Shown piece after piece: positions 1 to 7,947 of a DNA stretch of 64,000 bases. Below the pieces are notes generated by a model, which saw only the letters and a list, made by a program, of their open reading frames with translations, was not told the origin of the DNA and searched no databases. The translations under genes and the position numbers were made by a program. Source of the stretch: Hydrotalea sandarakina (lineage in GTDB: Bacteria; Bacteroidota; Bacteroidia; Chitinophagales; Chitinophagaceae); contig NZ_QKZV01000006.1 of the NCBI RefSeq assembly GCF_003254115.1, forward strand, positions 1 through 64,000. Direction: 5' to 3'. Numbering within the stretch: position 1 is the first letter of the stretch; the number at the start of each line of letters is the position of its first letter.

Positions 1-114
1 AATGGTATAAAAAATTATTGTTATTGGTTTTTTTGAAAGAAATTCTTGGCTCTCTATAACAACAAAAAAGCAACCCTTTGCAAGATTGCTTTTTTGAATA
101 TATGTGTTTGTCGG
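1..114. repeat. Left copy of a 114-bp direct repeat flanking the RHS remnant
   Basis: Nearly identical to 2133-2246, with a few differences just after the T-run. It holds a rho-independent hairpin (64-95) and ends in TGTCGG, which in the right copy is the 3' end of the tRNA-Pro on the minus strand. The copy starts at the window edge, so its true left limit is unknown. The two copies enclose the 2 kb RHS remnant and its neighbour gene, as after a duplication or an integration next to a tRNA. Confidence 0.85.
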
Positions 115-428
115 CTTGCCTACCAACAGTTCGAACTTTTTAGAGAGTTTAACCGCAATATTGTTATTTTGATTGAAGGGGATTACTGATTTGAAAAGGC
201 ATTGAAGAGCAAAAAAGTGCAACTTACAATATCAAATAAAAAAGGCAACCTTTTACAAGATGACCTTTTAAAAGAATATGTTGGCAGTGGTAGGGTTTTG
301 AGGTAGAGGTAATTATTGTATGAGATTTGCCTCGGGTAGATGGAATTGAAAAGGGGATTTTTTATGTTGGATAAACTACGCTGGGGTAAGGTGTTTTTAA
401 ACCAGCTAATTTGATAAACTACTTGGCT
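115..428. other. Non-coding stretch downstream of the immunity-like gene
   Basis: No credible gene is visible in these 314 bases. It contains the hairpin at 238-269 and two short direct repeats of GATAAACTAC (near 369 and 412). The segment 236-287 also resembles, loosely, the terminator and tRNA-end part of the 114-bp repeat, so it may be an older decayed copy. Confidence 0.5.
238..269 (-). terminator. Probable terminator after the 170-aa exported protein gene
   Basis: Read on the minus strand, arms AAAAGG and CCTTTT close a hairpin followed by a run of T. It lies about 160 bases past the stop codon of the gene at 429-941. The stem is short, so strength is uncertain. Confidence 0.4.
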
Positions 429-941
429 TTAAAATTCTATTTCCTTAATAGGTTCATCAACTATGAAAGAAACTCTATAACTTTTAAAGTGACGCCAAGG
501 GCAAATATCACTGTACAAATCTGTATCATTAGTACCACTATGAGATAATATATATGCTTTCAACTCTTGGGCATTAAATTTCTCCGAACATGTTATTTTT
601 GCTAAATATGATTTCCCATTAACTGCTTTCATCATATGACCTGATTCAACATTATATAAAGTGAACAATACCTTGAAATCAGAGTATACCATTCCTTCTG
701 TCACTTTAGAAAAATCCTGTTCAAAATCGATGAGGGTAATATTAGCGCTTACTCCTTTCTCTTGTCTATACAATTTCGAAATTTCTGTAACAATTTTTGA
801 TTTTATAATTTTAGAAAATGTATTCCAGTTGATAGAGTTTTTTAAAGGTAACGCGCTATTTTGAGCATATAATTTTGTAGTAAGCAAAGAAAGCCACATC
901 ACTATAGTAAATAGTATAGAATAAAATTTTTGATTCTTCAT
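429..941 (-). CDS. Exported 170-aa protein, candidate immunity protein for the RHS tip
   Basis: I do not recognise a family. The first 26 residues look like a signal peptide (hydrophobic [12 protein letters not shown] core, then an LYAQN cleavage region), so the product should leave the cytoplasm. The rest is a small mixed alpha/beta protein with two cysteines (a CSEKF and a CPWRH segment). Its ATG overlaps the stop codon of the RHS reading frame by four bases, so the two are translationally coupled. A small exported gene directly after an RHS tip is the usual place for an immunity protein. An exported one would fit a toxin acting on the cell wall. That role is inferred from position only; a general hypothetical protein is the alternative. 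Confidence 0.6.
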   Translation of the reverse strand: MKNQKFYSILFTIVMWLSLLTTKLYAQNSALPLKNSINWNTFSKIIKSKIVTEISKLYRQEKGVSANITLIDFEQDFSKVTEGMVYSDFKVLFTLYNVESGHMMKAVNGKSYLAKITCSEKFNAQELKAYILSHSGTNDTDLYSDICPWRHFKSYRVSFIVDEPIKEIEF

Positions 942-2119
942 TTTGGCATTTTTATGTTATAAAGTTCAATTAAAAATTTGGATAAGGCTGTAATTTGAGA
1001 TTGAGTAGGCAGATGACCATTGGTGTAAAAAGAACTTTTAGGGTCAAGAAAATATTGTACCGAACCAACGAATATATGGGTATTGATTATTGGCGTATCA
1101 AACCCGTTGTTACCTGATGGGTTCTTAAGACCGAGTTGAGCATTTGCTAATACAGATTTTTCTTGTGAGTATTTCCTTGCAGGACTTCTATCAGCAATTA
1201 TTGAATAAGTTATGTTAGTTGGATTTTCAATATTGTACGCATACCCCACATCTCCCATTTTAACCCCATACTCATCTTGCATTGGTTTTGAAATTACTCC
1301 GTAAGATGTTGTTCTTGGATCATAATCCTCGCCTTTAGCATTCTTGAAAACTGTACCTCCATTTTTCAGGCTGGTTTGAGACGCTCCCCGTACAACCCCT
1401 GTTTTAGGATCAATATCCGTTAACCATAAATCACCTGCACCATCAGTATCAGTATCACTTTTCCCCGTCCATGTAATACCCCCATTCTCTTTTTTTACTG
1501 TAGGCTTTTTACTTCCTCCACCTGATTTTTGGGAGCTACCGCCTCCACTAATATCACCATCCACTGTTGTTACCGTTAAACCTCCTTCAAATGTTGAGGA
1601 ATGGTTATAAATAGAACCTGCAATATCATCCGGCCAATTGGCACTTTGTGCTTCCATCCCATCTTTATCTATGAACCGTTCGGGGTTATCCAATGCATAG
1701 TTGTAGGGCGAAAAGCGGCGCATTTGCTCTGCCAATGGATCAACACCATTCTATCTGCCTAATTGAGGATCTTGCATTCTAGCACCAAAATCATACAGTT
1801 CTATACCACTGCCATCACCAAACTCCCGGTGCTGTAATTCCTTGACATTGTATTTATATTTATTTTCTGTACCGCCTGCTGCTTTACTGCTGATGCCTGC
1901 CATCGTCAAACCAAACGGATAATAATGAGTCTCTTCCAACAAAGGCCCTCGTGTATGCACTACCTGTACATTATCAAAGAACACATCTACCGGACTTTCA
2001 TTGCTGCAGTAAATATAAATATATCCATTTTTGGGTATTTGTATACCCTGTATGCTGGCATCGTTATGGTTGTCTATTACTACTCCACTACTGCCTACCA
2101 CACTAAAGCCACCGCTAAT
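938..2119 (-). pseudogene. RHS-repeat protein remnant with a GH75-chitosanase-like tip, interrupted by an amber codon
   Basis: The frame opens after a stop at 2120-2122, only about ten bases from the 114-bp repeat, so the whole N-terminal RHS shell is missing. What remains starts with the conserved RHS core end ([14 protein letters not shown], then [14 protein letters not shown]). At 1751-1753 a TAG replaces the tryptophan expected after LGR. The same frame then continues with NGVDPLAEQ and [18 protein letters not shown]. The tip after a Gly/Ser-rich linker resembles fungal-type GH75 chitosanases: a DTDTDGAGD segment, a GDVGYAY segment, then [14 protein letters not shown], where the Asp and Glu ten residues apart match the catalytic pair. 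The RHS and stop calls are read directly; the GH75 assignment is from memory of the family and is moderate. Confidence 0.75.
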
Positions 2120-2132
2120 TTAACGAAATAAA

Positions 2133-2246
2133 AATGGTATAAAAAATTATTGTTATTGGTTTTTTTGAAAGAAATTCTTGGCTCTCTATAACAACAAAAA
2201 AGCAACCCTTTGCAAGATTGCTTTTTTTAAAATATGTGTTTGTCGG
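2133..2246. repeat. Right copy of the 114-bp direct repeat, ending inside tRNA-Pro
   Basis: Matches 1-114 with a few substitutions. It begins about ten bases from the broken 5' end of the RHS frame and ends four bases inside the tRNA-Pro (discriminator plus three acceptor-stem bases). It contains the terminator of that tRNA. The position suggests that the RHS segment was placed downstream of the tRNA with duplication of this stretch. Confidence 0.85.
2196..2228 (-). terminator. Rho-independent terminator of tRNA-Pro
   Basis: Arms AAAAAAGCAA and TTGCTTTTTT enclose a 12-base loop. On the minus strand the hairpin is followed by TTTTTTG, 15 bases past the tRNA end. The same hairpin occurs at 64-95 in the left repeat copy. 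Confidence 0.75.
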
Positions 2247-2316
2247 GTGGACTGGATTCGAACCAGCGACCCCTTGCACCCCATGCAAGTGCGCTACCGG
2301 GCTGCGCCACCACCCG
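2243..2316 (-). tRNA. tRNA-Pro (anticodon GGG)
   Basis: The minus strand folds as a full cloverleaf. The acceptor stem is CGGGTGG with CCACCCG, the discriminator is A, and the D-arm contains GCGCAGCCCGGTAGCGC. The anticodon stem CTTGC/GCAAG holds loop ATGGGGT, giving anticodon GGG. The T-arm is CTGGTTCGAATCCAG. The CCA end is not encoded. Its last four bases belong to the 114-bp direct repeat. Confidence 0.95.
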
Positions 2317-2348
2317 AACCTATAAGGGATTATTTCCCTAAGGGGCGG

Positions 2349-2356
2349 CAAATATA
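2349..2356 (-). promoter_or_regulatory. Promoter -7 element of tRNA-Pro
   Basis: The minus strand reads TATATTTG, matching the Bacteroidota -7 consensus TAnnTTTG, followed by GCCGCCCC. It lies 33 bases before the tRNA 5' end. The tRNA-Asp promoter (11019-11026) has the same layout, TATCTTTG followed by GCCGTCCCG. No good -33 TTTG is seen at the usual distance. Confidence 0.55.
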
Positions 2357-2407
2357 AGAACAAAAGAATTTTTCAGGCTATATTGCACAAAATTTTATTT
2401 GCAATTC

Positions 2408-3691
2408 ATGAAAATTCTTTTGAAACAAGTTACCATATCTGATGCCAATAGTGAATTCAATGGTACTACTCAGGATATTTTAATTGAAAATGGTAAAATA
2501 ACTGCTATTCAACCTCAATTAAACATTGATGCAGATCAAATTATTCATTTACCAAATGCATATGTTTCACAAGGATGGGTTGATCCTTTTGTACATTTTT
2601 GCGATCCGGGTTTTGAATACAGAGAAACCATTGAATCGGGTGCAAAGGCAGCAGCGTCAGGTGGCTTTACTCGCGTTGCTACATTACCCAATACAAAACC
2701 CATTATTCAAAATAAAGCACAAATAGAATACATTACTAATACCTCTAACCAATATGCTACCATTGTACATGCATTGGGTGCCATTAGTAAAAATATTGAA
2801 GGAAAAGAGCTGGCAGAAATGTATGAGATGCATCATGCCGGCGCATTGGCATTTACCGATGGACTAATGCCCCTACAATCATCTGCATTAATGGTAAAAG
2901 CCCTTCAATATATTAAAGCTTTCAATGGTATAATTATCCAAATTCCGGAAGATACCACCATCACCCCGCATGGATTGATGAATGAAGGTGTAGTATCAAC
3001 CCAAATGGGTTTGCCCGGTAAACCGGCCGTATCAGAAACTTTAATGATAGCAAGAGATATTCATTTAGTTGAATATACCGGTTCTGCCATACATTTTACC
3101 GGCATTACTACTGCAGCTTCCATACAACTAATTAAAGAAGCCAAACAAAAAGGATTAAAAGTAAGTTGCTCCGTAACACCACAACATCTTTGGTATTGTG
3201 ATGAAGACTTGAAAAACTACGATACGAATTTAAAATTAACCCCTCCGTTACGTACTAAATCGGATATGCTTGCCCTTCGGGAAGGATTGCTAAATGGCGT
3301 GATTGATGCTATTACCACACACCATACCCCTGTTGAAGTTGATAAAAAGGTTTGCGAATTTGAATATGCACAACCGGGTATGATTGGCTTGCAAACTGCT
3401 TATAGCATTATTAATAGCATTTTTAAAGACACACCTGAACATATTAAAACCAATTGGTTAGGCAACAACATACGAAACATTTTTAATTTACCCAATGCGG
3501 CCATTATGCCCGGAAATACGGCAGAACTGACGTTATATAACAATGCTGAAACATTCAGTTTTTCATTACAAAACAATAAAAGTAAATCTGCCAATACCCC
3601 ATTTTTAAATAAACCCTTTACAGGTAAGGTTTACGGAATAATTAATAAAGACAAAGTTTTCTTGAATGAATCATCTTACCATGGAAGTTAG
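2408..3691 (+). CDS. Dihydroorotase-like protein lacking metal ligands (probably non-catalytic)
   Basis: The length (427 aa from the ATG at 2408) and conserved segments are those of class I dihydroorotase: the GFEYRETIESGAKAA stretch, LPNTKP, and KLTPPLR. That enzyme closes carbamoyl aspartate to dihydroorotate in pyrimidine synthesis. The metal site, however, is degraded. The DxHxH motif reads D59-P-F61-V-H63, and the following Arg is Cys65. The H-x-E-D ligand segment reads IPED. The HxxHxST segment reads HFTGITT. The TDHAPH segment reads THHTPV. Degenerate homologues of this sort are known in Bacteroidota and resemble the inactive PyrC' that scaffolds aspartate transcarbamoylase in pseudomonads. 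A structural or moonlighting role is inferred. The first gene of a tight row with the DUF4199 and GT2 genes. Confidence 0.8.
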   Translation: MKILLKQVTISDANSEFNGTTQDILIENGKITAIQPQLNIDADQIIHLPNAYVSQGWVDPFVHFCDPGFEYRETIESGAKAAASGGFTRVATLPNTKPIIQNKAQIEYITNTSNQYATIVHALGAISKNIEGKELAEMYEMHHAGALAFTDGLMPLQSSALMVKALQYIKAFNGIIIQIPEDTTITPHGLMNEGVVSTQMGLPGKPAVSETLMIARDIHLVEYTGSAIHFTGITTAASIQLIKEAKQKGLKVSCSVTPQHLWYCDEDLKNYDTNLKLTPPLRTKSDMLALREGLLNGVIDAITTHHTPVEVDKKVCEFEYAQPGMIGLQTAYSIINSIFKDTPEHIKTNWLGNNIRNIFNLPNAAIMPGNTAELTLYNNAETFSFSLQNNKSKSANTPFLNKPFTGKVYGIINKDKVFLNESSYHGS

Positions 3692-4190
3692 TTATACATC
3701 ACATATTCGAAAAGGATTGATTATTGCAGCAATTATTATTGCCATTAACCTGATTGGACATTTTAGTAACCTTATATTGTTACCTTGGTATGGATTTATT
3801 ATTTTAACCATATTCATTATTGCATCGTTCATAAGCACATGGATATTTAACACACAAACCAAAGGGTATGAACCCTTTTCTGCTACATTAAGCCATGGCT
3901 TTAAAACGGTGGCAGTTGCTACCGTTATATTTTTTGTGTACAATTTTTTGGCAATGCATTATTTTTTTCCCGGTTATGTTACCAATCAAATTGAAGCGTT
4001 GAAGCAAGAGGCATTGCAACATGGTGAAAAAATGGAAAGCTTTACAACTAATATTGATAAAGCCAAACAAATTTATATTAACACACAATTAGCAGGAATT
4101 TTAATTTTATATTTATTAGCCGGTGGCGCAGGAGCCTTATTGGCTGCTGTTTCAGCCCCCAAAAAATTTAAACCAACCACTTCTGAATAA
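3681..4190 (+). CDS. DUF4199-family inner-membrane protein
   Basis: A small membrane protein with four predicted helices: residues about 10-28, 32-52, 70-90 and 130-150. The loop between the third and fourth is charged and helical (EALKQEALQHGEKMES). A positively charged C-terminus follows. This arrangement is typical of DUF4199 proteins, whose function is unknown. Two starts are possible, 3666 and 3681; both overlap the end of the dihydroorotase-like gene. I prefer 3681 because MEVSYTSHIRKG is the usual kind of beginning. The gene is followed six bases later by the GT2 gene, which suggests co-translation and a possible link to the membrane-bound glycosyltransferase. Confidence 0.7.
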   Translation: MEVSYTSHIRKGLIIAAIIIAINLIGHFSNLILLPWYGFIILTIFIIASFISTWIFNTQTKGYEPFSATLSHGFKTVAVATVIFFVYNFLAMHYFFPGYVTNQIEALKQEALQHGEKMESFTTNIDKAKQIYINTQLAGILILYLLAGGAGALLAAVSAPKKFKPTTSE

Positions 4191-4196
4191 ATTACA

Positions 4197-5138
4197 ATGG
4201 ATATATCAATAGTAATACCCTTATTGAATGAAGCGGAATCATTGCCCGAACTTTGCCAATGGATTGAACGGGTAGTAAATGCCAATCACTTTAAATATGA
4301 AATTATTTTAATTGATGATGGCAGTACGGATAACAGCTGGGAAATTATTGAACAGCTTGCAGCCAATAATCCCAACATCAAAGGCATTAAATTTCAACGG
4401 AATTATGGCAAAAGTGCTGCTTTGAATGAAGGTTTTAAAGCTGCCAAAGGCAATGTAATTATTACAATGGATGCAGATTTACAAGATTCGCCCGATGAAA
4501 TACCTGCCTTAAACCAAATGATTATGGAGGAAGGTTTTGATTTGGTGAGCGGTTGGAAGAAAAAAAGATATGATAACAAACTCACCAAAAATATTCCTTC
4601 TAAAATATTTAATGCCGCTGCCCGTTGGAGCAGTGGTATTCCATTACATGATTTTAATTGTGGCTTAAAAGCCTACAGAAAAAAAGTGGTAAAAAGCATT
4701 GAGGTATATGGTGAAATGCACCGATATATTCCTGTAATAGCTAAATGGGCCGGATTTAGAAAAATTACCGAAAAAGTTGTGGCGCACCAACCCAGAAAAT
4801 ATGGTGTTTCAAAATTTGGTTGGGAACGATTTATTAATGGCTTTTTAGATTTGGCTACCATTAGTTTTGTTAGTCGCTTTGGAAAAAAACCCATGCATTT
4901 TTTTGGATTATGGGGTACCCTGTTTTTTTGCATTGGTTTAGTTAGTAGCATTTACTTAATAATTGCCAAAATAATAGAAACTGATTTTTCATTAACAAAT
5001 CGCCCAATATTTTATATTGCCCTCACTTCTATGATAATTGGTATGCAACTATTTTTGGCCGGATTTATTGGCGAATTAATTGCACGCAATGCATCGGAAA
5101 GAAATGTTTATCTAATAGAAGAAAAAATACATTTGTAA
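4197..5138 (+). CDS. Family 2 glycosyltransferase, polyprenyl-phosphate sugar transferase type
   Basis: The N-terminal GT-A domain shows ISIVIPLLNEAESLPEL, the IDDGSTDNS nucleotide-binding segment, the metal-binding MDADLQD motif and FNCGLKAYRK. Two hydrophobic helices follow near residues 230-255 and 268-292. This is the layout of dolichol- or undecaprenyl-phosphate mannose synthase relatives such as GtrB and ArnC, which load a sugar onto a polyprenyl carrier at the cytoplasmic face. The sugar donor cannot be read from the sequence. Because the GDP-heptose enzymes lie just downstream, GDP-mannose or GDP-heptose are reasonable candidates. Its stop codon overlaps the next start (TAATG). Confidence 0.85.
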   Translation: MDISIVIPLLNEAESLPELCQWIERVVNANHFKYEIILIDDGSTDNSWEIIEQLAANNPNIKGIKFQRNYGKSAALNEGFKAAKGNVIITMDADLQDSPDEIPALNQMIMEEGFDLVSGWKKKRYDNKLTKNIPSKIFNAAARWSSGIPLHDFNCGLKAYRKKVVKSIEVYGEMHRYIPVIAKWAGFRKITEKVVAHQPRKYGVSKFGWERFINGFLDLATISFVSRFGKKPMHFFGLWGTLFFCIGLVSSIYLIIAKIIETDFSLTNRPIFYIALTSMIIGMQLFLAGFIGELIARNASERNVYLIEEKIHL

Positions 5139-6271
5139 TGAGTATGCCCGCATCAGTGGTTATCATTGGCCCGGCACATCCTTTACGCGGCGGACTGGCC
5201 TCATTTAACGAACGACTTGCACGTGAATTTCAAAGTGAAGGTTGTAGCACTACCATTTACACATTTTCATTGCAATACCCTTCATTTTTATTTCCGGGTA
5301 CCACTCAATACTCTACTGAGCCCAAACCCGGCGATTTAAATATTAAAGTTTGCATTAATTCCATTAATCCATTCAACTGGTTAAAAGTAGGTTTTCAACT
5401 TAAAAAACTACAACCTGATTTGTTGGTGGTGCGTTATTGGTTACCCTTTATGGGACCTTGCCTCGGAACTATTTTACGCATTGTCCGTTCCAATAAACAT
5501 ACCAAAATTGTTTGCATTGCCGACAATGTTATTCCGCACGAAAAACGACCGGGTGATACCCTATTTACCCGCTATTTTACTAAATCGGTTGATGGTTTTG
5601 TAACCATGAGCGATAAAGTGTTACAAGATTTAAAATTATTTACACAAAAACCTGCCACTAAAATTGTACATCCCCTTTACGACAATTTTGGTGAAGTAAT
5701 TCCAAAAAGTGAGGCAAGAAGTCACTTACATCTTCCAAGCAATGAGAAAATAATTTTGTTTTTTGGTTTCATAAGGGCTTATAAAGGTTTAGACATGCTT
5801 TTGCAAGCCATGCATGAATCAATGATTCAGCAGGCAGGTATTAAATTATTAATTGCAGGTGAATTTTATGAAGACAGAGCCAAATACGACAATATTATTC
5901 AAGAATTATCATTACAATCACAACTTTATTTAAAAACCGATTTTATTCCCGATAGTGAAGTAAAATATTACCTCAGTGCTGCCGATTTTGTAATACAGCC
6001 TTATAAAAATGCCACACAAAGTGGCGTAACACCCTTAGCCTATCACTTTGAGAAACCGATGTTAGTGACCAATGTGGGCGGTTTGCCCGATTTGGTTCCC
6101 CATTTAAAAGTTGGAATTATTGCAGAACCTAATGCCAAAGCCATTGCGGCAGGTATTTGCGAATTGTATAAATTGGGTGAAGATTTCTTTTTAACGCATC
6201 TTCGTGAAGAAAAAAAGAAATACAGCTGGCAAAATTTAACAAAAGCAATTACACAAGTTGCTGAAATATAA
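5138..6271 (+). CDS. Family 4 (GT-B) glycosyltransferase
   Basis: A 377-residue GT-B fold protein. The N-terminal half begins with IGPAHPLRGGLASFNERLA, the glycine-rich acceptor-side loop of GT4 enzymes. The C-terminal half has ILFFGFIRAYKGLDMLL and the donor-site stretch with PYKNATQSGVTPLAY and an EKPMLVTNVGGLPDLV segment. GT4 enzymes transfer sugars from nucleotide donors with retention of configuration. No signal peptide or membrane helix is seen, so it is cytoplasmic or peripheral. It overlaps the GT2 gene by one base and precedes the heptose enzymes by 22 bases, suggesting that it adds a sugar to a surface glycan, perhaps heptose itself. The acceptor is unknown. Confidence 0.85.
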   Translation: MSMPASVVIIGPAHPLRGGLASFNERLAREFQSEGCSTTIYTFSLQYPSFLFPGTTQYSTEPKPGDLNIKVCINSINPFNWLKVGFQLKKLQPDLLVVRYWLPFMGPCLGTILRIVRSNKHTKIVCIADNVIPHEKRPGDTLFTRYFTKSVDGFVTMSDKVLQDLKLFTQKPATKIVHPLYDNFGEVIPKSEARSHLHLPSNEKIILFFGFIRAYKGLDMLLQAMHESMIQQAGIKLLIAGEFYEDRAKYDNIIQELSLQSQLYLKTDFIPDSEVKYYLSAADFVIQPYKNATQSGVTPLAYHFEKPMLVTNVGGLPDLVPHLKVGIIAEPNAKAIAAGICELYKLGEDFFLTHLREEKKKYSWQNLTKAITQVAEI

Positions 6272-6293
6272 ATATTAAATTTGTTTATTATTT

Positions 6294-7319
6294 ATGATTT
6301 ACAGAAGCAAAACGCCATTACGTTTAGGCCTTGCCGGAGGGGGAACCGATGTTAGTCCTTATAGCGACGAATTTGGTGGTGCCATCTTAAATGCTACTAT
6401 TTCCTTATATGCATATGCATCTATTGAACCCATTCAGGAAAACGGTATTATTATTGAAGCCATTGATAGAAGAGAAGAACAACGTTTTGAATGGACAAAC
6501 GAACTTCCCATTAACGGACAATTAGATTTAGCAAAAGGCGTTTACAATCGCATACAAAAAGATTACGGATTGCCACTTACCGGCTTTAAACTATCAACCT
6601 TTGTGGATGTTCCTGCTGGAAGTGGATTAGGCACTTCTTCTACTTTAGTAGTTGCCATTATTGGTGCATTTGCTGAAATGCTGAAATTACCCCTGGGCGA
6701 TTATGATATAGCCCATTATGCTTATGATATTGAAAGAAACGATTTAAAATTAGCTGGTGGTAAACAAGATCAATATGCTGCAACTTTTGGGGGCGTAAAC
6801 TTCATGGAATTTTATGCAGAAGATAAAGTAATTGTAAACCCATTGCGTATTAAACAAGAATATTTAAATGAGCTGGAACACAACCTGGTATTGTATTATA
6901 CACAAACCAGCCGCGAATCGGCCGATATTATTAAAGAACAGCAAAAAAATGTTCACGCCAAAAATGAAAAAAGCATTGAAGCAATGCACCAATTAAAAGA
7001 ACAATCTAAAATGATGAAAGAAGCCTTACTAAAAGGGCGCTTGCATGAAATAGGCGAAATTCTTGATTTTGGTTTTCAGGAAAAAAGAAAAATGGCGCAC
7101 AATATTTCCAATTCATTTATTGATGACATTTACGAATCGGCTAAATTAGCCGGCGCAACCGGCGGAAAAATCAGTGGTGCCGGCGGTGGTGGATTTATGA
7201 CATTTTACTGTCCAAACAATACCCGTTATAAAGTTATTGATGTATTAAATAATTTTGGGGGCGTTGTAAAATCGTACCAATTTACTCATCACGGACTAAC
7301 TACCTGGTCAGTTCAATAA
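6294..7319 (+). CDS. hddA: D-glycero-alpha-D-manno-heptose 7-phosphate kinase (GHMP family)
   Basis: Phosphorylates C1 of heptose 7-phosphate to give the 1,7-bisphosphate. It has the GHMP kinase signature: an N-terminal PLRLGLAGGGTDVSPY, the ATP loop PAGSGLGTSSTLVV near residue 105, and the C-terminal GATGGKISGAGGGGFM. The opening GLAGGGTD segment is characteristic of HddA rather than of galactokinase. At 341 aa the length is normal. It is the first of four consecutive genes that together make GDP-D-glycero-alpha-D-manno-heptose. The start follows the GT4 stop by 22 bases, and a TAAATTTG at 6276-6283 could be an internal promoter, though it sits unusually close to the ATG. Confidence 0.9.
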   Translation: MIYRSKTPLRLGLAGGGTDVSPYSDEFGGAILNATISLYAYASIEPIQENGIIIEAIDRREEQRFEWTNELPINGQLDLAKGVYNRIQKDYGLPLTGFKLSTFVDVPAGSGLGTSSTLVVAIIGAFAEMLKLPLGDYDIAHYAYDIERNDLKLAGGKQDQYAATFGGVNFMEFYAEDKVIVNPLRIKQEYLNELEHNLVLYYTQTSRESADIIKEQQKNVHAKNEKSIEAMHQLKEQSKMMKEALLKGRLHEIGEILDFGFQEKRKMAHNISNSFIDDIYESAKLAGATGGKISGAGGGGFMTFYCPNNTRYKVIDVLNNFGGVVKSYQFTHHGLTTWSVQ

Positions 7320-7331
7320 AATAAACGTATT

Positions 7332-7907
7332 ATGCAAAACAGATTTTCTGCAATTATTAATGCCTCTATTCAGGTTAAACAACAAATTTTACAAAACGAA
7401 CAATTATTACAACAATTACAAAATGCAGTTGAAGTAATTACTGATGCATTTAAAAAAGGAAACAAAGTGCTGTTTTGCGGAAATGGCGGAAGCGCAGCAG
7501 ATGCACAACATTTGGCAGCAGAATTTTCAGGGCGATTTTATAAAAACAGAAAGGCATTACCGTCAGAAGCGTTACATTGTAACACATCTTATTTAACTGC
7601 TGTTGCAAATGATTATAGCTATGATGTTATTTATGCCCGTATTATTGAGGGAACAGGAATAAAAGGCGATGTGTTGGTGGGATTAAGTACTTCGGGAAAT
7701 TCACCCAACATTTTAAAGGCTTTTGAAGCAGCACACCAAAACGGAATGATTACAATTGGATTTACGGGTAGTACCGGTGGTAAAATGAAAGATTGCAGCG
7801 ATATTCTTTTAAATGTACCTTCAACCGATACACCGCGTATTCAAGAAAGCCATATTATGTTGGGACATATTATTTGCGAATTGGTTGAGGAAAATGTATT
7901 CGGATAA
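7332..7907 (+). CDS. gmhA: Sedoheptulose 7-phosphate isomerase
   Basis: Converts sedoheptulose 7-phosphate to D-glycero-D-manno-heptose 7-phosphate, the entry step of heptose synthesis. It is a 191-aa SIS-domain protein with the GmhA signature GNGGSAADAQHLAAEFSGRF near residue 50 (phosphosugar binding), the LSTSGNSPN segment near 117, and a C-terminal ESHIMLGHIICELVE helix that supplies active-site His and Glu residues. It lies 12 bases after hddA and 40 bases before hddC, in the same direction. GmhA is normally a homotetramer in the cytoplasm; nothing here suggests otherwise. Confidence 0.93.
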   Translation: MQNRFSAIINASIQVKQQILQNEQLLQQLQNAVEVITDAFKKGNKVLFCGNGGSAADAQHLAAEFSGRFYKNRKALPSEALHCNTSYLTAVANDYSYDVIYARIIEGTGIKGDVLVGLSTSGNSPNILKAFEAAHQNGMITIGFTGSTGGKMKDCSDILLNVPSTDTPRIQESHIMLGHIICELVEENVFG

Positions 7908-7947
7908 AAAATTATCGTTCTTCAAACATTAAATACCAACATTTGTA

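Noticed and set aside
1751-1753. Amber codon in the RHS frame considered as programmed readthrough or recoding
   Set aside because: No pyrrolysine-type context or stimulatory structure is seen, the gene also lacks its 5' part, and a TGG to TAG change explains it.
2115-2363. Open frame of 82 codons on the minus strand
   Set aside because: It runs through the tRNA-Pro and the repeat; its protein has no recognisable character and it only reflects the tRNA sequence.
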